A stretch of DNA of 64,000 nt from Candolleomyces eurysporus (lineage: Eukaryota > Basidiomycota > Agaricomycetes > Agaricales > Psathyrellaceae): NCBI GenBank assembly GCA_027579435.1, contig JANBPK010000747.1:22286-86285 (forward strand). The letters run 5' to 3'. Under the pieces are notes generated by a model. That model had not been told where the DNA came from and did not search any database. It saw only the letters and a list, made by a program, of their open reading frames with translations. Numbering within the stretch: position 1 is the first letter of the stretch; the number at the start of each line of letters is the position of its first letter. The position numbers were made by a program, and so were the translations under genes. This document shows, piece after piece, positions 25,437 through 37,960 of this stretch.

Positions 25437-25648
25437 ATGGTNGGAAAGAAAGAANGANGNNTGTAGGGTNAACAGCNTTCCGTTGTAACCGCTTTATAGC
25501 AATTNNCTTCTACTTCTTTCGGCAAGTGCCGACTNGGGGATTGCTGACGCNNAGAATTGAAGTCGGCGCTAANACCTTCACTGGTANGACATGCTGTCNC
25601 GANTANNGGANGTAACGTAGCGNAGCTCTCCTCNNTCACATNTCCNTG

Positions 25649-26737
25649 CTANAACAGTCTGTCATGGTACACTATNCGACAAGGGCGNNCCTTTGGCGNC
25701 GCGANANCCCTCTCNCTCACCCTTCCAAAGGGTAGAATGGGCATATTTTGCCTNCCGCACTCCACCGTGTTTTTNACGCCCCTCAATGTCGCCTCACAGC
25801 ACTCTGGAGCATTNATCTGCCCCTCAGCCATTGCGGTTCTCCAGGATGGTTCTTCTGGATCTGGGATTGTGGTGCAAAACAANNTATCCANGTCTCCGAG
25901 TGCGCCNAANCCTAGTCTCGAGTATTTGCANAGAACATTGCGGCGGTANTCATTCCACGTAGAGCAGGGAANCATNGAGGAGAAGAAATCGGGATTCTTG
26001 GGGCCATNNCATTTTGTTATGAGCCGCGGAATCTTGCGATAGAGCTCGAGCCAGTGGTTATAGTATTCGACCTATCATTGTTGTGTCAGTCATAAATGCA
26101 GGGTNGGAAGAAATGGACTCNAACTGACCCAAGGCTGAATCAAGTGTGGATTGGAGTATAGCAGCGTNACCGACTCTGTCAAAGAGTATCTCAAAGCCAT
26201 CCTCGGCGCAGCGTAATTCAGCAAATCCAACTTGTTGTGCTTCGCCGCAAAGCTTATGACATCTCTGAACAACGAACCCCTTTTCAGCGACTCCCTACAG
26301 GAGGTCAAACTTCGATTCAATCAAGCATTCATGATGAAGCACTCACTTGAGTTTCCCGTGACAATAATACTTAGCGCCGTATATTTGGTATTTCTCCGCA
26401 GCCTCTGCGATGTCCAAAAGCTCGTCCGGGAAATACCTGTCAATACAGTGCGGCCACTTCTCTGGATAGAGGAAAGAGAAAAGTGGCTCTAAGACGTCAC
26501 ATGNCTCGGGGAGGAGTACCGGCGTTGTCGCAATAAGTCCAGCCCCGTTTCCTTCGANGACGACNGGGGGGAATCCGCCACTCCCAACTTCAAGATTCTT
26601 TGAGTGAAGACCGAATCGGACTCCATCCGAAGAGACAAAGACGATATCGGCACCAACGGTTGGGACTGGGTAGTTGTTAGACAGAGAAACTTGAAAGAAT
26701 TCATTAACCCACGTAGATCGGACTCCTCTGGCTCCAT
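25649..26737 (-). CDS. BTB/POZ-domain protein, copy B
   Basis: Same family as copy A. A short first exon starting MEPEESDL splices to VGADIVFVSSDGVRFGLHSK, NLEVGSGGFP, LEPLFSFLYPEKWPHCID, LLDIAEAAEKYQIYGAKYYC. The next exon starts ESLKRGSLFRDVISFAAKHN and gives KLDLLNYAAPRMALRYSL. A C-terminal exon holds a cluster of Cys and Trp (APECCEATLRG). The low-coordinate end is obscured by N, so the stop is approximate. Head-to-head with copy C across about 165 bp. Confidence 0.65.
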
Positions 26738-26901
26738 TATGACGGCCTTGGGGTATGAAGGATGAAGGATGAAAGGACGAAAAGCCTGTCGGAAACANCA
26801 TGCCGTCCACAATGCATCTTCTCGGCCCGTTCGGACTGGCNAGCTTCAAGAACGTTTGTTTGTTCTGCACTATCGAACCAAACAGTCGTGAAGGGCTAGC
26901 A

Positions 26902-28045
26902 ATGGAGGCTCATGGTCGACGGTTGACACGGGCCGCNATCAGCATTTGGAGGTCGCCTTTCATCCTTTCACCTTTGAGAGAGTGCCTCCACCAAGATTAT
27001 GCAATTTCCAGGATGTGAGTCTGTTTTCACCGCANAAGCTCGAANNAATCACTCNNCCTTCTCACCGTAACGGTCNCTCTACATAGTTCCAAGCGCCGGC
27101 GCCGACCTCGTCTTTCGGTCCTCAGAGGGCTTCACATTCGGCCTCCATTCAAAGAACCTTGAGGTCGGAAGTGGTGGCATTCTGACGACTTTCTCAAAGA
27201 ATGATACTAGCCGTGATAAACCTACGCCGGTGTCACTTCCAGAATCATATTCGGTCTTGGAGCCACTCTTCTCTTTCCTCTACCCTCAGATGTGGCCTGG
27301 CTATGTGGCTGAGAGCGACATCGATTACATTCTCGCTCTAGCGAAGGCTGCAGAGAAATATCAAGTATTCTTAGCCAAAAATGAGTGCCACAAGAGGCTT
27401 CAGTACGTCAATTCTACGTATCTCATTTTGCTGATACTCAGTGAATCAAATCATCGTGGGCAGGCAGTGGACCAGAGATCGAAAGTCAGATATCTGGAAA
27501 CGTATCATACCATTTGCCGTCAATTATAACAAGATAGATATACTTAACGAAGCGGCTCCTCGAATGGCAATAGAACTCCCCTTACCAGAATCCGTGTCCA
27601 TCCTATCACCCGCTCCGCTTCTCATCCAGCCTTGGGTCAGGGTTCTCGCTTTTCTCGACCAATAACAGCCGACTGATCTTAAATAAACCAGATACAGTAT
27701 TTCGAAGCCTGGATGAAGCTCTACCGTCAGCTTCCAGAGCTCATGCTTGACTGCAAAGGGCCATCGACTCCCAACTTTTTCGACACGATTGTTCCCTGCC
27801 CTTGCTGGAAAGACTGCCTGGGGAATTTCCTTTGGAAGTACTCCGAGCTCGGGCCACAGGCATTCCAAGACTTAGACGAGCTATTTACGGTGACGGGTAT
27901 GGATCCAAATGAAGACCACAGGAAGAAGAACCGGGTGACACTACTCTTTACTATAGCTGAGTGCTGTGAGAGAACATTGGAGCTGACGAAAAGGAAGGTG
28001 GAGGAAAGGATTAGGGAAATTCTTATGAAGCCCTTTGGAAGATAG
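26902..28045 (+). CDS. BTB/POZ-domain protein, copy C
   Basis: Plus-strand member of the same family. The first exon (start MEAHGRRLTR, less certain) joins by a GT-AG intron ending at 27087 to PSAGADLVFRSSEGFTFGLH, SKNLEVGSGG, SVLEPLFSFLYPQMWPGYV, ALAKAAEKYQVFLAKNECHK. The next exon gives IWKRIIPFAVNYNKIDIL and NEAAPRMAIELPLPES. The last exon runs YFEAWMKLYRQLPELML to CCERTLELTKRKVEERIRE and the stop. This is the best preserved of the three, with few N, and shows the full layout: BTB domain, then an alpha-helical C-terminal part. Confidence 0.8.
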
Positions 28046-28850
28046 TTTATTGAACAGATCACAGCAAGCATTGAGAACCGACGCTTTTACACTTTCGTTT
28101 ATGAAGAAATCGTAACCTCCACTACCTGAGGACATAGCGAACGACATGTTTCGCGGGAAGAGCTCACGTGGAGTCTTTCTTGGCTCGCGTCGTCTTTGCC
28201 TACCAAGTTATAGGTGCTGTTCATGTCACCATTAATCCCTCAAATCCTGACCCTTATACCTGTCAGCTGAAGAGCGTACATGGGAATGATTGGCTGCTAG
28301 CACAGTTCGAATTTAGGTGACTCGAATAAGATTTGAAAGACATTATTCTAGAAGAGCTGCTGAAGGTCACCCAATAGACTCAATTAAGATAGGATAGAAG
28401 AACAAATAGACCGTTTGAAGACCTCCGTTCGGCGGCGGAGCGGAGGTTTTATGTGCTAAACAGCGAATATGTACTAGTGACTCGAATTCGCCCGCTGACA
28501 AGAATGCTCGGGCAACTCATGTGCTAAAGGCGGTGTATTTCGCATGCCTATATGCTGAACTTCTTGCCCGATGCTCAAATTTTGAATGACTACTGCAGCT
28601 CTTGGCGCTCGACTAGAACTGCGGCGCATCAGCAAGAGTGACCAATCGCCGGTTTGACGGCCAGGATCAGACAGATAAGGAACCGGCCGCCGCGAACTAT
28701 GTCCGGTGGCTCTGTCATGGCGTTCGGAACGTACTTAACCGGTCGAGCGGAAGCTGACCTCCTGTTGAACCCCAACCATCATATACCCGCCGGCTGAACT
28801 CTCTGGCTCTGACAATTTGAGCGCAAAATCCCCTATAAATAGGACCTACA
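28046..28850. other. Intergenic region before the first thioesterase copy
   Basis: No gene seen. The last ~130 bp (from about 28728) are duplicated in front of the second thioesterase copy and hold the conserved promoter. A perfect 7-bp inverted repeat lies at 28421-28447. Confidence 0.45.
28421..28447. repeat. GC-rich inverted repeat (hairpin)
   Basis: ACCTCCG at 28421 pairs with CGGAGGT at 28441 around a G/C-rich loop, followed by a short T run. It could form a stem-loop in RNA or DNA; no function is claimed in this eukaryotic setting. Confidence 0.5.
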
Positions 28851-30360
28851 ATGCCTTCGTCAGATGTAGTGACCATCTCCCGACGCCTTCGTACAATGGA
28901 CCTGTCTCGCCTGCGGATGGTTCTTGGCGGGTTACCTACCGTGCTGAAATACTTGGTCATCTTCGTGTTTCTGCTGAATATCAGATCATGGCCCCTTGGC
29001 TGGCATAGTGAGTGTCCTTTTCATCCTTCTCTGGCCGATTGAACTGAAAATCGTTATCAACAGTTCGTATCTGGAGGCCAGCCGTTTGGCTGCGGGTGAG
29101 GCACTGGTTCGTTAATCTGCGTTCGTCAATCTACTCGAAAGACAAGAGTCGGAAGATCGAAGACAAGTGGTTTGAGTCGGTCGCTCAGCTTGGTGGTAAT
29201 CCTTTGGACTTCACTTCCCATTACAAGACCTGGGCCAGTGAGTGCTTTCAGTCGTCTGGCTGTAACCTCGGTCCTCTGATATCGGTCCCCAGGTGTCGAC
29301 GAATCCGACTTCAATGGTCACCTCAGCAACTCGAGCTATCCCAAGGTTTTTGAGCTTTCGTTCATTGGCTTTAGGTAGACTGATGTTTTGGTCAGACCCT
29401 CGATGCTGCGCGGTTCAAGGCTGCTATCGAAATGTTCCCTATGTTGTTCCGGGAGACAGGATGGATACCGCTAGCAGGTGTGTTATCCGACAGTCCGCAA
29501 CGTTCCACTTCACAACTATAACGTCATATCAGGCACCCACTTCCACTTCATCCGCGAAATCCCAATCCTCGCTTCGTATGAGGTCCGATCGCGTATAGCC
29601 GCCTGGGACTCCAAATGGGTGTGTCATGATCCCCAACACATCGCACTTTCACATGTATTGACTTCCGCAGTTCTACATCATCCATAGGTTTGTCTCGAAA
29701 CCCAAGAAAGGCGGCCGCCCCAAAAAACAAATCGAACAGACGCCCCACCCCACCGTTCTCCCCTCCCTCCGCACCGTCTCAGGTCCAGAAGAGATTTCGG
29801 CCAATGGCACCCCATTTGACTCCACGTCCGAAACTTCGACCAAGGCTACGTTGAAATCTGTCTCGAACCTTATCGCCGCGGAGGAACCAGACGGCGCCAC
29901 ACTTCACACTATCGCTGTCTCGCACCTGTGCTTCAAGGTTGGTCGTATCACCATCCCACCTTCAATCGTCTTCGCATTCAACGGTCTCACGGGTCATGAG
30001 TCCGGCTCAAACCCTCCACCGCACTGGGACAAGGTGCGAGAGCTGACTGCGAAAGAGGCTGGCGGCAGTCGTAAGAAGATGGCCGAGTTCCTCAAGGGTG
30101 GCTGGAGGAATGTGCCAGAGGACGAAAGGTGGTGGGAGCAGGCCTTTGCTGATATCGCGGAACGGAATGCTGCAAACCTGAAGGAGGTCGAGCAGTTGAA
30201 GAAGGGTATGGAGGGCGCAAGGCAAGTTGGGGTACACACGGCATAGACAGATTCCGACTTCCAAGAAAAGTGGTAACTTATTGACCCTCATCATAGACTC
30301 TCTCTCGTAGACAATTATACTTAATAGTTTATTCTTTCATACAACGCCGCACCCTCACAC
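28728..30360 (+). repeat. Tandem duplication unit 1 (promoter, gene, 3' flank)
   Basis: Direct duplicate of 32555-34150. Similarity starts in the promoter (CGTACTTAACYGGTCGAGCG near 28731 and 32560), runs through all exons and introns, and extends past the stop into the 3' flank. Confidence 0.75.
28851..30246 (+). CDS. THEM6-like hotdog-fold thioesterase family protein, copy 1
   Basis: Resembles fungal THEM6/4HBT_2 proteins: an N-terminal membrane anchor (VLKYLVIFVFLLNIRSWPLG), then FRHxFVNL-type sequence with RSSIYSKDKSRKIEDKWFES, and the hotdog signature DFNGHLSNSSYPKTLDAARF. Next come GWIPLAGTHFHFIREIPILA, WFYIIHRFVSKPKK, and after a low-complexity insert, LHTIAVSHLCFKVGRITIPP. The C-terminus is a charged helix (GGWRNVPEDERWWEQ, then AERNAANLKEVEQLKKG). 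Four introns are visible. Two in-frame starts are possible: 28851 and 28896. A TATAAATA box at 28834 is only ten bases before the first, which favours 28896 if it is used. Substrate unknown; acyl-thioester hydrolysis at a membrane is inferred from the family. Confidence 0.8.
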
Positions 30361-32550
30361 GGCGCAGAACGAGGAACGATGTGTTTACTCCAAATTTTTT
30401 GACTAAGCTTCTTGTTGTTGCCAGGGTATGCTTCATCGTCCAGACCGTTTCTCCAATCGACTTTTACGGAGTTTGCTGGCCTCTCACCCGTGTCTCCGCA
30501 TTTGTTCACTGTCCAGTCATTTTTACCTCACTGACTTTCTCACTTCCTATCTCCCCGACTTCCAAAAATCGAATCCGAGATCTTGCTGGTGGTATGCGCA
30601 TGTCCTACCTGTCCCTAGTTTGCCACGATACTTTCTCCAAACTCCATATCTATGCCTCGCCCTCTTGTTTGGGTACGGAACGTTGTACATCTTGACCTCG
30701 TTTCCACTCACTCGTCGTTCCTGACGACTGCTTATATCTGATTCCCTTATATCAGCTCACCGGACCTCCAGAAACCGAATTTTGACTCTGGGTACGCCGC
30801 TGAGGCTCTTAAGCTTATCACGTAACCGAACAATCCTCGATACGTCCTGAAAGATTAACACTCAATCCACAAGTTCAAATGTCGTCAACTGACGCACCTT
30901 TTGTTTCCAGAAATCCATGTCATACCATACCATTGCCCCGCCCTCAGCCCAGAAAAACTCGTGATCGTGAATGAATCGAAGGCAAGTCTTCCTTTCAGCT
31001 GCCTGGTCCTTACCTCTTCTGTAGCTGTGTGGACTCAAGGTGTGGGGTCGGCTTAACCCACCCAAAATACTACGGAAGTAGTACGAGTGTTGACCGGTAA
31101 CGATGAGGTACGCGCTATTCCTTCATGGGAAGTGGTCGCGACCTGATACTGAATTCAATGTTCTTCTTCTCTCGAATTCAAGGCTTCATGGGTTCAGATA
31201 CAACTCGCATGACCCGGTCAGTACCCAATTATACACCCGAATAGCATGAGACGTGAATTGACGTACCTTTCATTGCCCAGTCCCTGTAGATCCCCTAGCG
31301 CGGTCCACTCCCTGTTGTTGTAGAGAATCCCCAAACGATCACGAGTTGAGATAGTAGCTAGATTAGATTAGATGGTGGCTATGCGCTATAGTTGGTTGAT
31401 GTCGCCACACCAGAACAGGATCATCACTTGCCCTCAATGCCATACGAGTTGACAGCCTGTCCTCCCACAGCACCTAATCAATGGAGTCAAGTAGCCACAG
31501 AGTGCCACTCGAAGCCAGTCCGGTCCGCGTAACTGGCCCAATGGCTAGAGGTGTAGGTGAGTTTACCAACGTCTCGAAGCTGGGGGCCGACCTGTCGGAA
31601 CATTTTCTATTCCTCGTGTTCAGGTTGGATCGATGCTCACGACGGGTGATGATGCGACTCTATTCGGGTGTAAGTTTTTGCCAGGAAACTTGATCCTTGT
31701 AAAATGTTACTGACCACTCCATGCAGCCGTATATTCCGCATGGCGCAAAGAAGCAACACCTGGTCGTCAAAATTCTCCTCTACCCGTCGTCGGCTCTCCT
31801 TGTAAGCATGAGTGAGGTAGGTTTTAAGTCATCCAGCTATTAGAATCGTTATCCAAAGCTAACGCTCACTCCTGGCTTGTTCTGCGGCTCAGAACAGCAT
31901 CCGCTTGCGTCGAGGCAGATGAGCAGAACAGAGGCGTTGCAGTTTTGACTGTGATCTCGTGGATCATGCATGGGCTATACAAAACGCCTACAGCACGCGG
32001 TAAATGTCAGTGATCGATTTTGAGTTGAAAAAGATGCGTACTCACCGCTTGATCCCTCCGCTCTGCCTTCACCGCCGTCGACGTCGTTCAAACCCCAGTG
32101 CGAACCCGACTGAAAGCTCGTTTTCGAGCTCGAACGAATCCTGTCTTCACTTCAAGCGGACTGGATGATTTTAGCGTTGAAACGGCGCGTAAAGGTGAGG
32201 GATTGGTGAGTCTTGTTGGGAAGACCCGCGCTCACCACCTCAAAGTCATCGAGGCTCCTCTCCCGGTACAACAGGGGATTTAATAATATAGTACGCTGGT
32301 CGACCATGAAGTTCCCATGGGTATCACGGCCGGGCTTTGGGAATCGAAGGGGTGGCTATAATGCGCCTTAACAGCATCCATGAGCGGCATCGCGGTCGCG
32401 GAGATCGAGTGGGTAAATGAGATTAAAATCTGATGCTGAAGATGAGGGCATCGAAATGATGGACTCAAGAACGAGATGGGCGATGGGCGGAGTTTCAACC
32501 CCGGAAGCGCCATGGTTTGCTCTCAACCATCACTCGCAGGATGCAGCTCG
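30247..32550. other. Spacer between the duplicated thioesterase genes
   Basis: About 2.3 kb with only short open frames on both strands and none with family resemblance. The first ~120 bp match the 3' flank of copy 2, so the duplication includes the 3' end. The rest appears unique within the window. Confidence 0.45.
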
Positions 32551-32554
32551 ACTC

Positions 32555-34150
32555 TGCTTCACGTACTTAACTGGTCGAGCGGAGGCCGGCCATTTGTTAA
32601 ACCCCAGCCATCATATACTCACTGGTTGAGCTCTCTGACTTTTACAACTTGAGGAATTGAAATGCCTCCCCCAAATGTAGCGACCATCTCCCGACGCCTT
32701 CGCACAATGGACCTGTCTCGCCTGCGAGTGGTTCTCGGCGGATCCACTGTGATGAAGTACATCTTTATCTTCGTTTTCTTGCTGAATATCAGATCATGGC
32801 CCCTTGGCTGGCATAGTGAGTCTCTGTTATCTTCTTTGGTTGATTGAACTGAAAACATTATCAACAGTTCGTATCTGGAGGCCAGCCGTTTGGCTACGAG
32901 TAAGGCACTTGTTCGTCAAACTGCGTTCTTCAATCTACTCGAAAGACAAGAGTCAGAGGATCGAAGACAAATGGTTTGAATCGGTCTCTCAGCTTGGCGG
33001 TAATCCTCTGGACGTCACCTCGCATTACAAGACCTGGGCCAGTGAGTGGTTTTTCAGTCTTCTGGCTGTAATCTTGGTCACTGATTTTGATCCCAAGGTC
33101 TTGACGACTCCGACTTCAATGGTCACCTCAGCAATTCGAGCTATGCAAAGGTTTGTTTACTGCTCGTTTATTTGTTATGGTTAGACTGATGTTTTCAGAC
33201 CCTCGATGCTGCGCGTTTCAAGGCTGCCATCGAATTGTTCCCGCTGCTGTTCAGGGAAACTGCGTGGATACCGCTAGCAGGTACGTTATCACTTCCGGAT
33301 GGTTTAATCTCAAGAAATGACGCGTCGCTTCAGGCTCATACTTTCACTTCATCCGCGAAATTCCAATGCTTGCTTCGTATGAGGTCCGGTCGCGAGTCGC
33401 TGGCTGGGATTCCAAATGGGTGAGCTATGATACTCAACGTATTACACTATCACATGGATTGACTCTCGCAGTTCTACATCGTCCACAGATTCGTCTCGAA
33501 ACCCAAGAAAGGCGATCGCAACAAAAAGCAAATTAAACAGACGCCCCGTCCCACTGTCCTCCCTTCCCTTCGCACCGTCTCGGGTCCAGAAGAGACTTCG
33601 GCCAACGACACCCCAGTCGACTCCGTGCCCGAAACTTCGACCGAGGCCGCGCTGAAATCCGTCGCGAACATTATTGCTGCTGTGGAACCAGATGGCGCCA
33701 CACTTCACACTATCGCTGTCTCGCAACTGTGCTTCAAGTTTGGTCGCATAACTATCCCACCTTCAATCGCCTTCGCTGTCAACGGGCTCACTGGTGTTGA
33801 GTCCAGTCCAAACCCCCCACCGCACTGGGGCAAGGTGCGAGAGCTGGCTGCGAAGGAGGACGGCGGCAGTCGCAAGAAGATGGCCGATTTCCTCAAGGGC
33901 GGCTGGAGAAATGTCCCAGAGGACGAAAGATGGTGGGAGCAGGCGTTTGCTGATATAGCAGAACGGAATGCTGCGAATTTGCAAGAGGTCGAGCAGGTGA
34001 AGAGGGGTATGGAGGGTGCGAGGCAGGTTGAGATCCACATGGCATAGATAGACTCGGACTTGCAAGACAAATTCGAATTGGTAACTCATTCACGCCCATC
34101 ATGTTTTTCCCCCAGACAACAATACACTTAAATGGTTCATCCTTCCATGC
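32555..34150 (+). repeat. Tandem duplication unit 2
   Basis: Second unit of the direct duplication. Introns and flanks have diverged more than exons, so both copies have probably been under selection since duplication. Confidence 0.75.
32662..34047 (+). CDS. THEM6-like hotdog-fold thioesterase family protein, copy 2
   Basis: Paralogue of the gene at 28851 with the same exon layout. It keeps the anchor (MKYIFIFVFLLNIRSWPLG), the hotdog motif DDSDFNGHLSNSSYAKTLDA, WIPLAGSYFHFIREIPMLA, and LHTIAVSQLCFKFGRITIPP. No stop or frameshift is seen, so it should be functional. Differences concentrate in the Ser/Thr/Pro linker before LHTIAVS and at the extreme ends. The upstream promoter is partly conserved but lacks the TATAAATA of copy 1, so expression may differ. 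The same alternative in-frame start (32707) exists. Confidence 0.8.
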
Positions 34151-35824
34151 ACGAAGAAACAATGGTACGTTCTCTGCGAAGTCTTGCATGAGATTCTTGT
34201 TACCAGTCGTTATCCTTGGTTGCAAACAATGACGAAATTAACGTGAAATTCGTAGGAAAACCCACGTTCACAGCTCAGGCTGAGTGTGAAAAGCTTCGCA
34301 GAACAGATCATCATTCGCGCTCACAGCTTCTCGGTCAATTCGGTCCCTCTGCCTCACCCTATGCCTGAGGTTGCAACGCACCCTACGAATAGATCATCAT
34401 TCGCCATAGTGTCTTGAATGATTGGAGTCAGTTCATATACTTCTTCTTGCCTTGTGTCTGAGGTTCCAGCGCGGTCTCAGTCATCCTACAACTTCTTCAT
34501 GCCCTTCGGTTCCATTTTCTTAAACTCCAGCCAACATCTGTCATTTAATAATGAGCGTACTCGCGTGCCGCCCGGGTCAATCTTATTGTTTCGGTTTGAC
34601 AGACACCTAAGGATGAAGGCATGTTAAGCATCAACGGAGGTGAGTGTGGATATGAGTATGAGTATTATTGCGTCTGGACTGGTCCCTCGTTACCTAGCTA
34701 GAGTCACTGCACAAAATGTCTAGCTGCTAAGAATTCACCTTGGTCTCATGGTACTCGATCTCTTGGAACGTGGCCGATTGATTGATTTACATATCTGCCT
34801 GATATCTGCTGATATATATAGCGCCATCACCTTGCTGTGCTCGTCATTCCGGGGAATGTGCCCGATTTGGCTTCTGCTGACCTTGACGAGGATGATAACC
34901 ACGATAACCGGGGCTATCAAAGCGATGATTCGAGTTCATTTTCGATATCCCCTGTTTCGAGTACCGCGTGCGTCTGTCAGGACCCATTACTAGGCTACAT
35001 CACGCTCGAGCTTCCTTGATCAAATTTCCACCGCCCGGATGCCATATTATTCGCACTCCTGATTCTCCAAGTCCACTTGGAATCTCATATCAAAGTTGTT
35101 GGTTTCGATACTCTCGGGACGCCCGAGAAGGAGATCATCGCGCCTTCGGACGCTGTATCTTCACACCTGCCAGCTTATGAACTCTTATATGATGTAAGAC
35201 TTCTCCGGTAGTACACTGCTCCGGAGTGACTCTCGGCAAGAAGTCTCTGGTCTGGACCTTGACCGTTCACTTGTAGGTCCACGCCACTCCTTCAGACTCG
35301 CTCCGGTTTACCGTTTTCCAGCACGAACGGAGATCTGATTGTCGTAAAATTTGTTGCGCTGGCTCTACTGGGGTCAAAATATGAGGAGCTCCAGACGTTT
35401 GTCCTCACAGCAACTCAGTCTATCAACTTCTCTCTTACGAGAACGAGAACACTCTAACGATAGTTCAGAAGCATGCTGATACTGCAATCTTGGCAGACGA
35501 TGGTGATATAGACGATCCAGAGCCTGCTGGGCTTCCGTGAACCCCTCTTTCTGTTCTTTCGATGTCACCGGGCAATCTCTTGACTGAAGACTGACAGTCT
35601 GATCAAGCAAATTGTAATGACAGCAAAGACGATGGCCAGATTCCTCAGGGGAACAATAATAATGTGTGATGGTCGAGAAATTGCATTAGTCGATTGTGCT
35701 TCTGAAAGGAAGTGATGTCTCTGTCCAATCTCGCTGGTCACATTTGTACATGAGGTATTGTGAGTAATCAGGATCTTTCACTTTCTACATGGATCTGTAG
35801 CCACGAACGACGAATGTGCTCACT
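34151..35824. other. Intergenic region with unsupported open frames
   Basis: Holds a plus-strand frame around 34837-35020 with an acidic Asp/Ser stretch and a further frame to about 35199 in another phase. They could be exons of an unknown gene, but no motif supports it. Confidence 0.35.
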
Positions 35825-36372
35825 TCAGAACCACGCTAAAGGATTCGTCTCTTCCCCAGTAACAACCTGCGCGACGTCCCAATGCTCCACAAAGCAAGTC
35901 CCCACAAATCTCAACCGATCTATGACAACCCTATCAAACTCTCCAGGTAACGTCTCTCTGAAGTGGAGATGGCCGAATCCTCCTCCGCCGTACGCCGTAA
36001 GGTTGCTGATAGTCAAACCCGGAGTCTGGATGAAGCCGGTGAGGAAGGCGATGGCGTTCTCGCGACCTGATACACCGAATGGGTTGTGCTCGATATACTC
36101 TCTGAAATGATCGGATGATAGTTAAAAGAGGACAGTTGGCTGGGAAAGGGGATAACGTACCCAGGAACGTATTTGTCCCACGCTTTCTTTGGGTCCTTCT
36201 CGACGAGGAAGATGTGTGCGAAGTCCTTAGCTGCTGCATCTTGTTTCTCCTGCAAGAGGGGTCCCTTGATTTTTGGGTTCAGATCGCATTGAATGACAGG
36301 TTTGGGGTCTGTGAGAACGCTAGCGAGCGATGTTGTGGTTGCCAGCAGGGAGACGAGCCAAAGGAACCGCAT
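35825..36372 (-). CDS. Secreted SnoaL-like (NTF2-fold) protein
   Basis: Two exons. The first has a signal peptide (MRFLWLVSLLATTTSLASVL) and a helix up to DKYVPG. After a 59-nt intron the frame continues EYIEHNPFGVSGRENAIAFL, GFIQTPGLTISNLTAYGG, and the family end RLRFVGTCFVEHWDVAQVV. YIQHNP- and EHWDV-type motifs mark the SnoaL-like family, small alpha+beta barrels that include polyketide cyclases and many proteins of unknown role. About 160 residues, normal for the family. Secretion is inferred. It is 12 kb from the oxidoreductase cluster, so no pathway link is claimed. Confidence 0.82.
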
Positions 36373-37147
36373 GGTGATAATGAGTCGTTGGGGGCTTCTG
36401 TGAACCGCAATCCAAGTTGTGCCAAAGCACGTCTTATGGTCTTTAGTTAGTCGTTTTAACCCCGCAAAGTTTGAGGATAACGGCAAATCGAATGCACTAC
36501 TGACCACAGCAGAACAGTATGCTCAAGCCTTTTTCTGTCAAAAATGACACGCTGTAACTAAGTAGAGTTAAATGAACTCAGAAGTTTCCTGCCCATGACG
36601 GCCGAGCCTCGGAGAGAGGTCTCCATGTGGGATTTACTTCTTGTTCTCGTCTTACTGCTTCAGTCACCAAGTTCCATTTGCTCTGAACACCTCTCCATTT
36701 CTTCGCTTGGATCGTTGTACCCGCACAGAAATGATCATATCAGAGGTATGGTCTGTAACAAGATTGAAGTTTGGCTGTGTCTCAGATCTCAATCCTCGAA
36801 TAAAGCTCGGAGAAAGGGTATCGACGTCAAGATTAGAGCACCTTCTCGGAGAATTCTACATATTTGTATAGCAGATAGAAATACACTAGCTTCTCCACCT
36901 ATCATGAAGTCTTCGTTTCATCCTCGGCAAAGCTACCGACTGGCCATTGTCATCGAACTCGTGCAGAGTACGAGTGAGCCACATCATTGCTACACTTGGC
37001 TTTGTCTGTGTTACTCCGTCCGTCCACTTTGAGTTCTCATCACAACATTCACTCAAATACGATGGCAACTCACGACTCGGAAGCTTGTGAGCTGCCTGCA
37101 TATTTGAGTAAAATGGAGTATTGACAACCATCTTCCCCCTAAACTAG
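36373..37147. other. Intergenic region
   Basis: Promoter side of the SnoaL-like gene plus sequence without a recognisable gene. Confidence 0.4.
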
Positions 37148-37390
37148 TTCCTCCAACCAGCGATGCGGACATCATCGCATCTCATCCGACAGGGTGTGGT
37201 ACGGGATCCACTCCAAGAACCTAGAAGTAAATACCGGAGGATTTCCTCCCATAAATACACAGATTTGACACAATTTTACATCTGAACCGGTTCCCCTCCC
37301 CGAAAACTCTAGTGTGCTCGACTTACTTTTCCCCTTCATCTGCAGCCCATGTCTGTCGACTGTCTTCAGTACAGTGGGTAAGTACTGCTT
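37148..37390 (+). pseudogene. BTB-domain gene relic
   Basis: Readable in shifted frames as a decayed copy of the BTB family at 24-28 kb: a VPPTSDADI start, YGIHSKNLEVNTGGFPP, an in-frame stop, then SEPVPLPENSSVLDLLFPF. Sequence equivalent to the rest of the domain is missing; a few tens of bases further on the large repeat mosaic begins. Probably truncated when the repeat region was rearranged. Confidence 0.65.
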
Positions 37391-37464
37391 TCTTGTGCAC
37401 CCTCGAGACCTATGATTTCTGAATGAGTTTCACAGAGATTTTATGAAGAAACACCCAGTTGAGG

Positions 37465-37960
37465 TGTGTGGAGTGACCCGACTCTGGGCGGAGAAACGGT
37501 TCACTCGTCCTATTGTCTCTCGGTTCGCTTAGCTGACTCCATCGCCCGTTCAGGGCCCTTTCGCACATTTTACGGACTGTTTTATTTCCACACACCGTTC
37601 TCGAATATTCGTAGGATATTGCGGTTGTCAGGCGAGGTCCGATTTGCCCTTGCACTTTGTTTGTACACCAAGCGTGTACACACGAACCGGAACATCTTAT
37701 ATACCCTCGAGACGGATTTTAGAGCACATCTTACCTTTCTCCCTCCATCGATTTGGACTCGAGCAGTCATTTCGTATTCGCATTCTTTTCGATATAATTC
37801 TTCTTGCCTCTCGTCGTCATCAATCTCGTCTACATTCAGAACTATCCAAATACACTCGTTTCGCCCTCACACCTCGAGCGATCAGGTATCGGACCATCGC
37901 TATCTTGAGCCCTCCTCCATCATCTATTTCCTTCCTTCATACACCGAACTCTCTCTCACA
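37465..37960 (+). repeat. Repeat block X, left copy
   Basis: Matches 46010-46490 in inverted orientation. Contains the palindrome TGTACAC-caagc-GTGTACA at about 37661-37679 and a CT-rich stretch typical of a promoter. The gene it once served, if any, is not visible. Confidence 0.7.
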
